This document shows, piece after piece, positions 11,580-20,745 of a stretch of 64,000 bases of DNA. This stretch comes from an uncultured Fodinibius sp. GTDB lineage: Bacteria; Bacteroidota; Rhodothermia; Balneolales; Balneolaceae. Position numbers and translations under genes: made by a program. Below the pieces are notes generated by a model. That model worked only from the letters and a program-made list of their open reading frames with translations, made no database searches and was not told the origin of the DNA. The stretch is taken from NCBI GenBank assembly GCA_913056455.1, contig CAJXMJ010000001.1, positions 1 to 64,000 of the forward strand, in the 5' to 3' direction. Within the stretch, counting starts at the first letter, position 1; every line of letters starts with the position of its first letter.

Positions 11580-11602
11580 TCACTTCATGCAAATAATTGA
11601 AT

Positions 11603-11640
11603 AAAAAAAGTGCCCGTCAGAGATGACGGGCACTTTTTTA
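11603..11640 (+). terminator. Rho-independent terminator of the rpoBC operon
   Basis: AGTGCCCGTCA and TGACGGGCACT form a perfect 11-bp stem with a GAGA tetraloop. It is flanked by an A-run on the left and TTTTTTA on the right, so it can work in both directions. It lies 24 bases after the rpoC stop. Confidence 0.95.
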
Positions 11641-11709
11641 TTTGAAGAAACTTTAAAAGTTACGGCTTTCTAAAAGCTGACTTCTTTTCAAGAAAATGTA
11701 TTTCTCTAC

Positions 11710-12054
11710 TTACGAAGATTTATCAGCTCTTTGTTGTGTAGAATTATTTTCTTTACCACTATCTGAATCTTCAATGGTATCTAACAGATCTTCCGCTTCG
11801 CGGATTAGATCTTCTGCACGATGACGGGCATCTTCAACGACCTGATCACCTTGGCGCTTAGCTTCTGAAATAGCTTCCTTTTCTTCCGAAAGACGATCAA
11901 TAAGATGGGTAAGTTCATCCAGATAAGAACTCAATCGATACGATATTACATCACGGGTATTGCTTCCCTTGTCGGGGGCGTAAAGTAAAGCTACTACCGA
12001 ACCCACTAAAGCTCCTGATATTAAACCAAGTGTAAAGTCTTTTGATTTGCTCAT
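11710..12054 (-). CDS. YtxH domain protein
   Basis: This 114-residue protein has an N-terminal short hydrophobic span (LGLISGALVGSVVALLYAP, about residues 9-27) followed by a long charged helix rich in Glu, Ala and Arg. That is the layout of YtxH / gas-vesicle-like small membrane proteins, often linked to envelope stress. No catalytic motif is present. It is convergent with rpoC and read on its own from the minus strand. The 297 bases upstream hold no feature I can support. Confidence 0.8.
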   Translation of the reverse strand: MSKSKDFTLGLISGALVGSVVALLYAPDKGSNTRDVISYRLSSYLDELTHLIDRLSEEKEAISEAKRQGDQVVEDARHRAEDLIREAEDLLDTIEDSDSGKENNSTQQRADKSS

Positions 12055-12351
12055 AATAAACTCCTGCCTCCTGTAGCCTGTTTTTTCAAATAAATGTGAG
12101 ATTAATTAGGTACTCTATTTTGTTAACGAGAATTTCGTGACTTTAATATGCAATATCCTACAGATTTTTAAAAATGATAATGATTTTAAATTGAAAACTT
12201 GAATAAGCTAATCGGTAATGAAATAGATGGTATGGCTGCGAAGGACTCCTGTTTAACAATTAGATATTAGAGAGCATCAAGATTAAGAAAGAGAACCAAT
12301 TTTTTTTATCTTAAACCCAGCAAAAACAACCAACAAAGGACAGATTTTCTT

Positions 12352-13014
12352 ATGAAGTTTTTTATAGATACTGCTGATCTTGATGAAATCAAGGAGGCGA
12401 ATGATTTAGGGGTATTGGACGGTGTAACAACAAATCCGAGCTTATGTGCTAAAATTGGAGTTGCAGATTTTGAAGGCCATATAGCTAAAATTTGTGATCT
12501 TGTAGACGGTGATGTCTCAGCGGAGGTCGTTTCTACTGAATATGATGAAATTGTTTCTGAGGCCCGACACCTGGCAGAGATTGCTGATAATGTTGTAGTA
12601 AAAGTGCCACTCATTAAAGAAGGTATCAAGGCAATTAAAACGTTGTCTGATGAAGGCATTCGAACCAACTGCACCCTCTGTTTTTCAGCTACGCAGGCGC
12701 TGTTGGCAGCAAAAGCCGGTGCTACCTATATTTCTCCATTCATCGGACGATTGGATGATATCTCGGACGACGGGATGCAACTGATCGAAGATGTGGTGAC
12801 AGTATATGATAATTATGGTTTTGAGACAGAAGTTCTTGCAGCCAGCATCCGCCACCCAATGCATGTTCTTGAGTCCGCCCGACTGGGAGCTGATGTTGCT
12901 ACCATGCCTCTCAATGTGATTGATCAGCTTTTACACCATCCATTGACTGATCGTGGTCTCGAGCGTTTTCTTGATGACTGGAATGCTTTGCAGGAAGAAC
13001 TGCAAAGTAAGTAA
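12352..13014 (+). CDS. Transaldolase / fructose-6-phosphate aldolase family
   Basis: This 220-residue protein is the short transaldolase (TalC/FSA) type, a TIM-barrel Schiff-base aldolase. It starts [16 protein letters not shown], has the GVTTNPSL motif (residues 24-31), the probable Schiff-base lysine at K84 (VVVKVPL) and [18 protein letters not shown] in the middle. Length and motifs fit the family. The sequence alone does not separate transaldolase activity (pentose phosphate pathway) from F6P aldolase activity. It appears to be a single-gene unit with its own terminator. Confidence 0.9.
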   Translation: MKFFIDTADLDEIKEANDLGVLDGVTTNPSLCAKIGVADFEGHIAKICDLVDGDVSAEVVSTEYDEIVSEARHLAEIADNVVVKVPLIKEGIKAIKTLSDEGIRTNCTLCFSATQALLAAKAGATYISPFIGRLDDISDDGMQLIEDVVTVYDNYGFETEVLAASIRHPMHVLESARLGADVATMPLNVIDQLLHHPLTDRGLERFLDDWNALQEELQSK

Positions 13015-13037
13015 GCAGTTCATTAGTTAGAGGAATT

Positions 13038-13072
13038 AATGCTCGGTATATATCATGCCGGGCATTTTTTAT
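13038..13072 (+). terminator. Terminator after the transaldolase gene
   Basis: AATGCTCGGTA pairs with TGCCGGGCATT with one G-U pair, followed by a T-run (ATTTTTTATT). It lies about 25 bases downstream of the stop codon. Confidence 0.85.
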
Positions 13073-13138
13073 TCTTTGTGAGAAATTAAAGAAGATTTAA
13101 AGCGTTGTTAAATATTGGAAAATTAGTGAGCAACTATA

Positions 13139-14521
13139 ATGGATCTGTTCAACGAAGAATCTGATTCGGGAAGTGAGGAGGGGAAGACGAACTTTGTGAA
13201 TCCCCATGAACCGCTTGCCACACGTATGCGTCCCCGCTCGCTCGACGAATTTGTGGGACAAAATCATATCGTTGGCGAAGGGAAAATGCTGCGACGTATG
13301 ATTGAATCGGGAGTTATTGGTTCGCTTATTTTTTATGGACCGCCCAGTTCCGGAAAAACTACTTTGGCCCATGTGATTTCACGCGAGATTAATGCCCAAT
13401 ATGTAGAGCTTAACGCAGTACTTGATGGTATTAAGGATCTTAGAAAAGTAGTTGCCAAGGCTGAAAAAGTACAGCAGATGAATAGTCGTAAAACGATCCT
13501 TTTCGTGGATGAAATTCATCGGTGGAACAAGGCTCAGCAAGATGCACTGCTTCCTCATCTGGAGTCAGGGGTGATAACTCTCATAGGGGCAACAACCGAA
13601 AATCCATTTTACTCTTTGGTAAGTCCGCTGTTATCACGTTGCCAACTTTTTGAATTACATGACTTGACCACCGATCATGTATTAACGATGATTGATAGAT
13701 CCTTAAAGGATGAAGAGCGTGGGTTGGGTGAGAAAAAGGTTCAAGTAACAGATGAGGCGAAACAACATCTTGCGGAATTTGCCGGAGGTGATATACGAAA
13801 TGCTATTAATGCCCTTGAAGTAGCGGTGCTTTCCAGCGATCCCGATGATGAGGGCGTAATCCATATCGATCTGGAGATAGCCAAGGAATGTATTCAACGA
13901 AGGGGAGTTCGCTACGATGGAGGCGGTGATGAGCATTATCACTATGCCTCTGCCTTTATAAAATCACTTCGTGGCTCGGATGTAGATGCTGCACTGTATT
14001 GGATGGTAGCGATGTTGGAAGGGGGCGAGGATCCCAACTTTATATTTCGGCGTATGCTTATCCAGGCTTCGGAGGATGTGGGAATGGCTGATCCGCATGC
14101 CCTATCGCTGGTTAATGCTGCCCATGAGGCATTTACAAAATGCGGGATGCCGGAGGGCCTTTATTTTTTAGCTCACGCTTGCATTTATGTTGCCCTTGCG
14201 CCTAAAAGTAACAGTGCGGGTGCAGTTTTTTCAGTCCGCAGGGAAATTCAAAATAGCGGTATTGGAGAAGTACCTCCTCATCTACGCGATAAAACAGCTA
14301 ATTCTAAACAATCGCGATACCTGGGTATTGAGAATGCCTCTGATGACTATCATTATCCGCATTCCTATGATCATCATTGGATTCCACAAGACTATCTGCC
14401 GGATGAGATAAAGAATGAGAAGTGGTATGAACCCGGAAATATTGGTCGTGAGGGCAAGCTATGGGATCGACTTGAGAAAATTAAAGAAGCTTATGAAAAA
14501 GCATCCCAAAAGAAACGATAG
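13139..14521 (+). CDS. rarA: Replication-associated recombination protein A (AAA ATPase)
   Basis: This 460-residue protein belongs to the RarA/MgsA/WHIP family of clamp-loader-like AAA+ ATPases acting at stalled replication forks. It has the family opening LATRMRPRSLDEFVGQNHIV, a Walker A GPPSSGKTT (about residues 66-74), Walker B FVDEIHR, sensor 1 GATTENP and the C-terminal tetramerisation region (SSDPDDE..., LPDEIKNEKWYEPGN). Length and end match the family. Confidence 0.94.
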   Translation: MDLFNEESDSGSEEGKTNFVNPHEPLATRMRPRSLDEFVGQNHIVGEGKMLRRMIESGVIGSLIFYGPPSSGKTTLAHVISREINAQYVELNAVLDGIKDLRKVVAKAEKVQQMNSRKTILFVDEIHRWNKAQQDALLPHLESGVITLIGATTENPFYSLVSPLLSRCQLFELHDLTTDHVLTMIDRSLKDEERGLGEKKVQVTDEAKQHLAEFAGGDIRNAINALEVAVLSSDPDDEGVIHIDLEIAKECIQRRGVRYDGGGDEHYHYASAFIKSLRGSDVDAALYWMVAMLEGGEDPNFIFRRMLIQASEDVGMADPHALSLVNAAHEAFTKCGMPEGLYFLAHACIYVALAPKSNSAGAVFSVRREIQNSGIGEVPPHLRDKTANSKQSRYLGIENASDDYHYPHSYDHHWIPQDYLPDEIKNEKWYEPGNIGREGKLWDRLEKIKEAYEKASQKKR

Positions 14522-14631
14522 CATATATTATTAAGTTGAATAAGCTTGAACAGTTATGGTGTGATCACATACAGCTGTTTTATCTGGAAGAAATGATATC
14601 TTTTGAGATTATTTGTAGTTAATAAAATATT

Positions 14632-15201
14632 ATGATTAACCTTAAAATTATTAGCGGAACCGACCGTCCCAACTCAAATTCCCTTCGCGTATCAGAGTAT
14701 GTGCAAGAAAAATACAGGCAAGAAGGGGTTGCAACCGACATCATCGATTTACAGGATTTCCCAATTGAGCAAGTAGCGGGAGGTAAATATGGAGAAGAAC
14801 TGCCTGAAATTGACGATTTTGTTGAGCAAGCGGTTGTCGCGGATGGGTTAGTAGTCGTTTGTCCCGAATATAACGGGGGATACCCGGGTATTTTAAAACT
14901 CTTTATTGATTATCTTCCCTTTCCGAATAGTTTGGATAAAAAACCAATTGCATTGATAGGAGAAGCCAATGGTGCTTTTGGGGCAATGCGGGCTGTAGAG
15001 CAGCTGCAGCAGGTGTTCGGATATCGGAATGCTCATATCTTTCCTGAACGCGTTTTTATATCCCGTGTTAACGAGAATTTTGATGACGAGGAAGGTATTA
15101 GGGATGAATTTCAACAGCAATTACTTGAAGCCCAAATAAATGGTTTCCCGGGCTTTGTCAGGAGTCTGCAGGAGGATAAGTCCCTGGTATCTGACGGATA
15201 A
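14632..15201 (+). CDS. NAD(P)H-dependent FMN reductase family protein
   Basis: This 189-residue flavodoxin-fold protein has the FMN-phosphate loop near the N-terminus (SGTDRPNSNSLRV) and the flavin-ring loop VVCPEYNGGYPGILKLFIDY, typical of NADPH-dependent FMN / azo / chromate reductases. The substrate cannot be told. It is a single gene between rarA and a convergent two-component system. Confidence 0.88.
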   Translation: MINLKIISGTDRPNSNSLRVSEYVQEKYRQEGVATDIIDLQDFPIEQVAGGKYGEELPEIDDFVEQAVVADGLVVVCPEYNGGYPGILKLFIDYLPFPNSLDKKPIALIGEANGAFGAMRAVEQLQQVFGYRNAHIFPERVFISRVNENFDDEEGIRDEFQQQLLEAQINGFPGFVRSLQEDKSLVSDG

Positions 15202-15246
15202 CGTTTTGTTTTTGCAGCCAGCAGTGCAAAAGAAGATGAAGAACGA

Positions 15247-15960
15247 TCAGTTCATCTTGAGCATATAGCCGACGCCGTGCAGAGTAACCAGGTATTTAGG
15301 ATCGTCCGGGTGTTCTTCAATTTTTGATCTCAGTTTTGAAATATGAACATCAACAGTACGTGTATTTGTACTGAATTCATAGCGCCAAACATTTTCGAGC
15401 AGATCATCACGCGAAACCGGTTCATTAGCATGAGTTACGAGATAGCGTATAAGCTCCACCTCTCGGGTAGTGAGTTCAAGCTCTCCTTTTTCAGGATGTT
15501 CGGCAATCGCATTTGATAAGTCTACGTGTATGGGATCGAGATCAACTTCTTTGATGGGTTTCATTTGAGAATAGGTCTCTGATCGACGCAAGCGTGCTTT
15601 TATACGTGCAAGAAGCTCTTTAACGCCGAAGGGTTTCGTGATATAATCATCTGCGCCAATATTAAGACCGGTTACCTTATCAATTTCCTGATCTCTTGCT
15701 GTAAGGATAATAATGGGGAAGGTGTAATTTTGATCTCGCACCGTGCGACACACATCAAAACCGCTCATCCCCGGCAGCATTAAATCCAAAATCATTAAAT
15801 CAGGCTGCTCTTTTTTTACAGTTTCAACAGCTTCGTCACCGTTTTCAGCAATGTAGACGTCATATCCTTCACTCTCCAAGGTATCCTGCAGCGTAAATAC
15901 CAGGCTGGGTTCATCTTCAACAATAACAATTTTTTTGGGATCAGCTGACATGTTCTTCAA
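15247..15960 (-). CDS. OmpR-family response regulator
   Basis: This 237-residue DNA-binding regulator has an N-terminal receiver (acidic pair ED at 15-16, phosphoacceptor D59 in LMILDLMLPG, K in TKPF) and a C-terminal winged helix with ELTTREVELIRYLVTHANEPVSR and TRTVDVHISKLRSKIEEHP. It overlaps the 3' end of the upstream sensor kinase gene by 20 bases, so the two form a translationally coupled pair. The signal and the targets are not visible. Confidence 0.93.
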   Translation of the reverse strand: MKNMSADPKKIVIVEDEPSLVFTLQDTLESEGYDVYIAENGDEAVETVKKEQPDLMILDLMLPGMSGFDVCRTVRDQNYTFPIIILTARDQEIDKVTGLNIGADDYITKPFGVKELLARIKARLRRSETYSQMKPIKEVDLDPIHVDLSNAIAEHPEKGELELTTREVELIRYLVTHANEPVSRDDLLENVWRYEFSTNTRTVDVHISKLRSKIEEHPDDPKYLVTLHGVGYMLKMN

Positions 15961-17644
15961 GCTCTTTATTTCTTGACTCCGATTCAGGTTGTGTTGATAA
16001 GGAATTCAGCGAAGCTTTTGGAGCTGAATCGCTTAAGATAGGAAATGTTATGATAAAAGTAGATCCGTCGTTCGGGTTACTTTCAACCTCAATAGAACCC
16101 GAATTTAGTTCAACTAAATTCTTAACAATAGATAACCCCAATCCATGTCCCTTAGTTTTGGCCGTCAATGAATCTTCAACTCTAAAAAATTTGGTGAAGA
16201 TATTTGATAGGTTTTTCTTGGCAATGCCTACGCCGTGATCTTCAATGCAGAGTTTTACATGGTCGTTTTGGGTCAACACACGGATGCCAAGATATTTTTC
16301 ATTGGTGCTGTATTTGATAGCATTGTCGACTAAATTACTGATGATTGTTTCCAGGCTGTTTCGATCAATATTTACGGCAGGAAGATTTTTGTCAATACTG
16401 ATATCAAGGATTACATCTTTCTCCTGGAAAAACTTCTGATGTTTATCGAGATATGATTTTACGACTTCTCCAATATCGGTAGGTTGGGGATTCACCAGCG
16501 ATTCTCCCGCATCAGCTTTGGCTACGTCAAGGAGTTTGTCTATCATATTTCTGAGCCTAACGGCTTCGCTGAAAATATGGCTCCCATAATTCTTAAGTCG
16601 CTGCTGATCTTGAACACGTCCGTCAGCAAGGTTTTCTCCCGCTGCTTGCATCACTGATAGCGGTGTTTTGAGTTCGTGGGTGACATTGGCCAGGAAGTTC
16701 GCCTGTCGTTCAGCCAGTGCTCGTTCTTTACGGGCAGACCGGAACATGAAAACAAGAGCCCCGAGCAGCAGCAACATTGCCGCTCCCATTACGACAAGAT
16801 TTTTAATGAGCGAGGCATTACTGGCCGCTATTGTAGATTCATCCGTAAATGCCACTTCGACCTTCCAGTAATCAAAGAAATCAGGAAAGTTCTGCACAAA
16901 TTGTATTTGTTTCCGATCATAGGTTGCATTAGGATTGCTGCTGGCTATAATTTCATTATTTGTCCAGTCTCGCAGCCAAACATTCATGCCGGGATACTCT
17001 TCAGCCCCAAATCTCTGAGTCAGGACCTTCGGAAGGTAGGAATTTCGCAAAAAATCCTGGTTAAATGGCATCGTAAGATAGCCGAACACTTCGTGTTGAG
17101 ACGGATCGATGAGTACAATGGTGATACTGCGATGCGAGTCAAAAAGCACCTTGTTGTTATATTGGTAATCAGCAAGAAGGCTCTTTATTTGAGTTCGTGC
17201 AATCCCCATCCCGTCACAGACCACAGCCGGATAATCAGAGGTCTCTTCAAATATATTCTCTGTACTATATTGCAGAATGGGGCTTTGCGTTTGGCAGGCA
17301 TCAGAGCCGGAGGGAATAAAATAGATATTATCGTAAATGGAATCGCCGGCTGCCTTATTTAATAATTTGGTCACTTTAGGAGTAAACGCTCCCGTGTTTT
17401 CAAACTGTTCTTGCAGTCTATTGATGTCGGCAGAACCGAGCCCAATAAATTTTTTAAAGAAGCGGTATCGAATTTTATCGGTGAATTCTGCGATCTGCAG
17501 CTTCTTGTTTTCTCTTGATGATTCCAGCGTATTTTCATGAAGGGCATACAAGGAATACACATTCATCCCGGTAAGGCCTAAAATGGCAATAATACCGGCA
17601 GCAAGTAATATCCACTGTAGTGATCCAAATCGCTTCATACTCAT
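15941..17644 (-). CDS. Membrane sensor histidine kinase
   Basis: This 567-residue kinase has a first membrane span at about residues 11-33, an extracytoplasmic sensor domain of about 240 residues, a second span near 285-303, then HisKA (phosphoacceptor His in FLANVTHELKTPLSVMQAAG) and the HATPase domain with N-box NLVDNAIKYS, G1 EDHGVGI and G2 GHGLGLSIVKNL. It is the partner of the OmpR-type regulator it overlaps. The sensor domain has no motif that I recognise. Confidence 0.92.
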   Translation of the reverse strand: MSMKRFGSLQWILLAAGIIAILGLTGMNVYSLYALHENTLESSRENKKLQIAEFTDKIRYRFFKKFIGLGSADINRLQEQFENTGAFTPKVTKLLNKAAGDSIYDNIYFIPSGSDACQTQSPILQYSTENIFEETSDYPAVVCDGMGIARTQIKSLLADYQYNNKVLFDSHRSITIVLIDPSQHEVFGYLTMPFNQDFLRNSYLPKVLTQRFGAEEYPGMNVWLRDWTNNEIIASSNPNATYDRKQIQFVQNFPDFFDYWKVEVAFTDESTIAASNASLIKNLVVMGAAMLLLLGALVFMFRSARKERALAERQANFLANVTHELKTPLSVMQAAGENLADGRVQDQQRLKNYGSHIFSEAVRLRNMIDKLLDVAKADAGESLVNPQPTDIGEVVKSYLDKHQKFFQEKDVILDISIDKNLPAVNIDRNSLETIISNLVDNAIKYSTNEKYLGIRVLTQNDHVKLCIEDHGVGIAKKNLSNIFTKFFRVEDSLTAKTKGHGLGLSIVKNLVELNSGSIEVESNPNDGSTFIITFPILSDSAPKASLNSLSTQPESESRNKELEEHVS

Positions 17645-17841
17645 AATTATGATAAAAAATTCATTATATAAGGTAAGAAATTTATCAGGTGATCAAATTC
17701 TAAGGGAGTATCTTTTTACGTCATTTAATACAAGAAGCCTTTGCCAAGCCGACACATCAAACCCAATTTAGTTTAGGGTGATATAGTTGAGATGATTTTA
17801 CAAAGCTATCTGAAAATAAGTCTAAAATTCATGAAATAACA

Positions 17842-17866
17842 AAAGGGCGCTTTATAGCGCCCTTTG
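17842..17866 (-). terminator. Terminator downstream of the M1 peptidase gene
   Basis: AAAGGGCGCT and AGCGCCCTTT form a perfect 10-bp stem with a short loop. On the minus strand it is followed by TTTTGTTATTT, so it suits the leftward M1 peptidase gene that ends at 17893. Confidence 0.85.
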
Positions 17867-17892
17867 TCAAGAAAATAATACTGAGAATTAAA

Positions 17893-19917
17893 CTACTTTT
17901 GCCAGCGGTTGTTTTGTCGGTTAGTGTCAGGATATTTCTTGTTGGGATCGATAACGACATTCGTAACTTCACCCTTCACCGTAATTACTGCTTGTGTGGC
18001 CCCTTCTAACCATGTGTCAACGGGGATAGTGCGGGTCAGGGTAGAGCCGTCACTTTTGGTAATTTTAACGTTGGCCGGCATTGGCGCCTGCCCGTGATCT
18101 TCAATCACGATGCGAGTGGTGCCGTCTTGGAATGAAATATTGCCAACAGCTTGGTCAAGGGTCCAGGTTTCGTAGTACCATGCTCTCCAAAACCAGTCCA
18201 GATCCCGGCCTGCAACATCTTCAAACGTGTTAAACATATCCCAGGGATAAGGGTGCTTGTACTTCCATCGATCAATAAATTCGTGCAGGGCTTTGTTGAA
18301 TGTCTCTTTACCCAAAAGGCTGCGCAGGCTCACAAGCATTGTTGCCGGTTTGGGATATGATGCAATCCCGTAAGCAAAACCATTATAGTGATGGTTAGAC
18401 CATCGCATAATAGGTCCTTCGGCATCGTTGCCGGCAATTTGCAAGTAACTTTTCATGTCGTTGAGATCAAAGTCAGGCCCTTTGGGATAGTATGCTTTTT
18501 TTGCCTGATTTTCGTTAAAGGTAGTAGTACCCTCATCCATCCATGCATAGTGACGCTCATTGGTGCTCACGATCATCGGTACCCACATATGCGCAAGTTC
18601 ATGGGCTATAACCGCATATAATGCCTGCGATGATTGATTGTTATAATCCCCGATGATGGTGATCATAGGAAATTCCATACCGCCGCCGATGATGCCGCCT
18701 CCTTCGACAGAGGTCATATGAGGCCAGGGGTACTCGAGATCTGTCTGTTCTGATAAGAAGGTAATAGCGTGCTGTGTAAACTTGGCGCCATCGGTCCATT
18801 TTGGCGCTGAACTCCGATAGATGGCATTTATATGTGTATACTCTTCTTCACCGTCGCCATCGAGATCGCCCACACTTGCTCGCGTAGCATCCCATTTGGA
18901 TTCTTTGGTTACACTAAACGCAAAGTCACGTACTTTTTCGGCTTTAAAATTCCAGGTTAGTGTACCATTCTCAGGTGATTTTGTTACTGACCCAAAATCT
19001 TTTTCAGCAACAACAGACATTACTGTATCGCTATTATGGGCTTTTTCAAGACGCTGATAAATATCTTCGACAAGGACGTCTTTCCCGTTTGTAAGCTGGC
19101 CTGTGGAACCAACCATCCACTGATCGGGGACCGTAATATCGACGTTATAGTCGGCAAAATCGTGATAGAATTCAGACGTGCCGGTAAACTGATCGGTCAT
19201 CCATCCAACGACATCATCGTATACACTCATCTTCGGATACCAGTATGCGATGTAGAAAAGATTATCTTTGCTATAGCCCATGCGTCCGCTGGCACCACGT
19301 TGAGGGATCTTAAAATCCCAGTCGATCTGTATCTTAGCAGAATCGCCGGGGGCTATCGTATTGTTGGGGCGAATAAAAAGGTGAGTTCCATTCACGCCGT
19401 AGCCTGTCGGATCTCTGTACGATTGCAGTTGGCTTAGTTCATTGCCATTAAGACCGACATTATGCAGATTTATGCCGCCGGTTACTTCCTGTGGGCTGCT
19501 TCGCTGAGCACCCTTGGCATGCAGGTTTTGAGCCAGCTCCATATGTAGGGCATCTAAGGTATCGGGAGAATTATTATAATAAGTGATGGTTGCACTTCCC
19601 TTTACGAGCGTATCGGCAGGGAGCAGCTCAACATCCATATCATAATTGGCCCACTGCGTCCAGTATTTATTACCCGGTTCGCCGGACATCGTACGGGTGC
19701 CGTTATCAACGGCCTCAAAAAAGGCATTGGGTATTTCTTCTGTGATTGGGTTGGGAACCATGCGATCCAGTTCCGAAGGGCCGGGAACAGCTTTTTCTTC
19801 GGTTGTTGATTGAGGATCTTCAGTGGTTTGTTGCGGTCCGGTGCATCCGATAAATAGAAATGCAGCAAAGACCACAGGTAATACCACATTTCTTAGTGAT
19901 AGAAATGGTTTAAACAT
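17893..19917 (-). CDS. M1-family metallopeptidase, lipoprotein
   Basis: This 674-residue zinc aminopeptidase has a lipoprotein signal (FAAFLFIGC, cysteine at about residue 25) and the catalytic VIAHELAHMW (HExxH) motif with the third zinc ligand Glu in the helix around WMDEGTTTF, 19 residues after the second His. The GGGMEF sequence just before it corresponds to the M1 exopeptidase GxMEN-type motif. It probably removes N-terminal residues from peptides outside the cytoplasmic membrane. Confidence 0.9.
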   Translation of the reverse strand: MFKPFLSLRNVVLPVVFAAFLFIGCTGPQQTTEDPQSTTEEKAVPGPSELDRMVPNPITEEIPNAFFEAVDNGTRTMSGEPGNKYWTQWANYDMDVELLPADTLVKGSATITYYNNSPDTLDALHMELAQNLHAKGAQRSSPQEVTGGINLHNVGLNGNELSQLQSYRDPTGYGVNGTHLFIRPNNTIAPGDSAKIQIDWDFKIPQRGASGRMGYSKDNLFYIAYWYPKMSVYDDVVGWMTDQFTGTSEFYHDFADYNVDITVPDQWMVGSTGQLTNGKDVLVEDIYQRLEKAHNSDTVMSVVAEKDFGSVTKSPENGTLTWNFKAEKVRDFAFSVTKESKWDATRASVGDLDGDGEEEYTHINAIYRSSAPKWTDGAKFTQHAITFLSEQTDLEYPWPHMTSVEGGGIIGGGMEFPMITIIGDYNNQSSQALYAVIAHELAHMWVPMIVSTNERHYAWMDEGTTTFNENQAKKAYYPKGPDFDLNDMKSYLQIAGNDAEGPIMRWSNHHYNGFAYGIASYPKPATMLVSLRSLLGKETFNKALHEFIDRWKYKHPYPWDMFNTFEDVAGRDLDWFWRAWYYETWTLDQAVGNISFQDGTTRIVIEDHGQAPMPANVKITKSDGSTLTRTIPVDTWLEGATQAVITVKGEVTNVVIDPNKKYPDTNRQNNRWQK

Positions 19918-19953
19918 AACTTTGGGTAATTTGAAAAATTGTAATTTCGGATA

Positions 19954-20334
19954 TCAGGATTCGAAAGAAAAGTATTTGTCAATAGACTTTTTTAAATCTT
20001 CGAACTCAATGGGTTTGGTAAGGTAATCCAAAGGATCGGTATCTTTGGCCCGTTCAACATGATAGGGATCTGAATTTCCGGTAATATAAATGACGGGAAC
20101 ATCAGAAAACTTACGAATTTCCAGCATGGCATCAATGCCGTCAATATCTCCCTCAAGGGAAATATCCATGACCACCAAATCCGGATCAATCTTTTTGGCC
20201 GTTTCGATAGCCGTTTTACCGTAAACAAGCTCGCCTTCCGTTTCAAAACCGAGCCTCTCTAAATAACTCTCGTACAGTAAATTGAGAATGAGATCGTCTT
20301 CTACAATGATGACCTTCTTCTTTTCTTTACTCAT
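19954..20334 (-). CDS. Single-domain response regulator
   Basis: This 126-residue protein is a receiver domain only, with acidic pocket EDD (12-14), phosphoacceptor D57 (LVVMDISLEGDIDG) and K in LTKPIEF. It has no output domain and no neighbouring kinase. The MDISLEGDIDGI form is common in receivers linked to PAS-type hybrid kinases, so it probably serves a kinase elsewhere in the genome. Confidence 0.88.
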   Translation of the reverse strand: MSKEKKKVIIVEDDLILNLLYESYLERLGFETEGELVYGKTAIETAKKIDPDLVVMDISLEGDIDGIDAMLEIRKFSDVPVIYITGNSDPYHVERAKDTDPLDYLTKPIEFEDLKKSIDKYFSFES

Positions 20335-20745
20335 ATAATAATATAGTGATCATTTTTTGATAACGTGTTTAAAATAGCAAAATCGTTGTATAAGACAATC
20401 TACTAATTTAGTAAGGATTTTCTCATAAAAGGTTTTTACATGAAGAATCAGAAATAAATATCATTATACATACCCTTTGAGATTCTAAACATGCAGATCA
20501 ATATAGTCATATTCAAGGAGTAAAATAGAAGCATTTTGAAATGGTTGCTCATTACCTATATCGCTGAAATACCCCGGGTGCAGTTGCCGAAAAATATTTG
20601 TTTAAACGTTTTGGGTAGCAGTATTGTTTAAAGATCAGTTTCCGGAAATATTTGAGTTGAAACACTTCAAACTTCCTATAGATTTGGATGTTATAATGGA
20701 TAATCGACAAAGCTCTTTTTATAAAGGAGTAGTAAAAAATTCAGG
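20335..20745 (+). other. Intergenic region before the RND efflux operon
   Basis: These 411 bases separate the divergent response regulator and the efflux operon. I see no RNA gene, terminator or clear promoter. A 44-codon open stretch (about 20614-20745) lacks a recognisable protein and ends at a TGA overlapping the start of the efflux operon. An AAAGGAG-like site at about 20722-20728 lies too far from the 20746 ATG to be a normal ribosome-binding site for it. Confidence 0.4.

Noticed and set aside
20614-20745. Short open stretch before the efflux operon as a real gene or TetR remnant
   Set aside because: It has no recognisable start or motif, and no family resemblance I could support.
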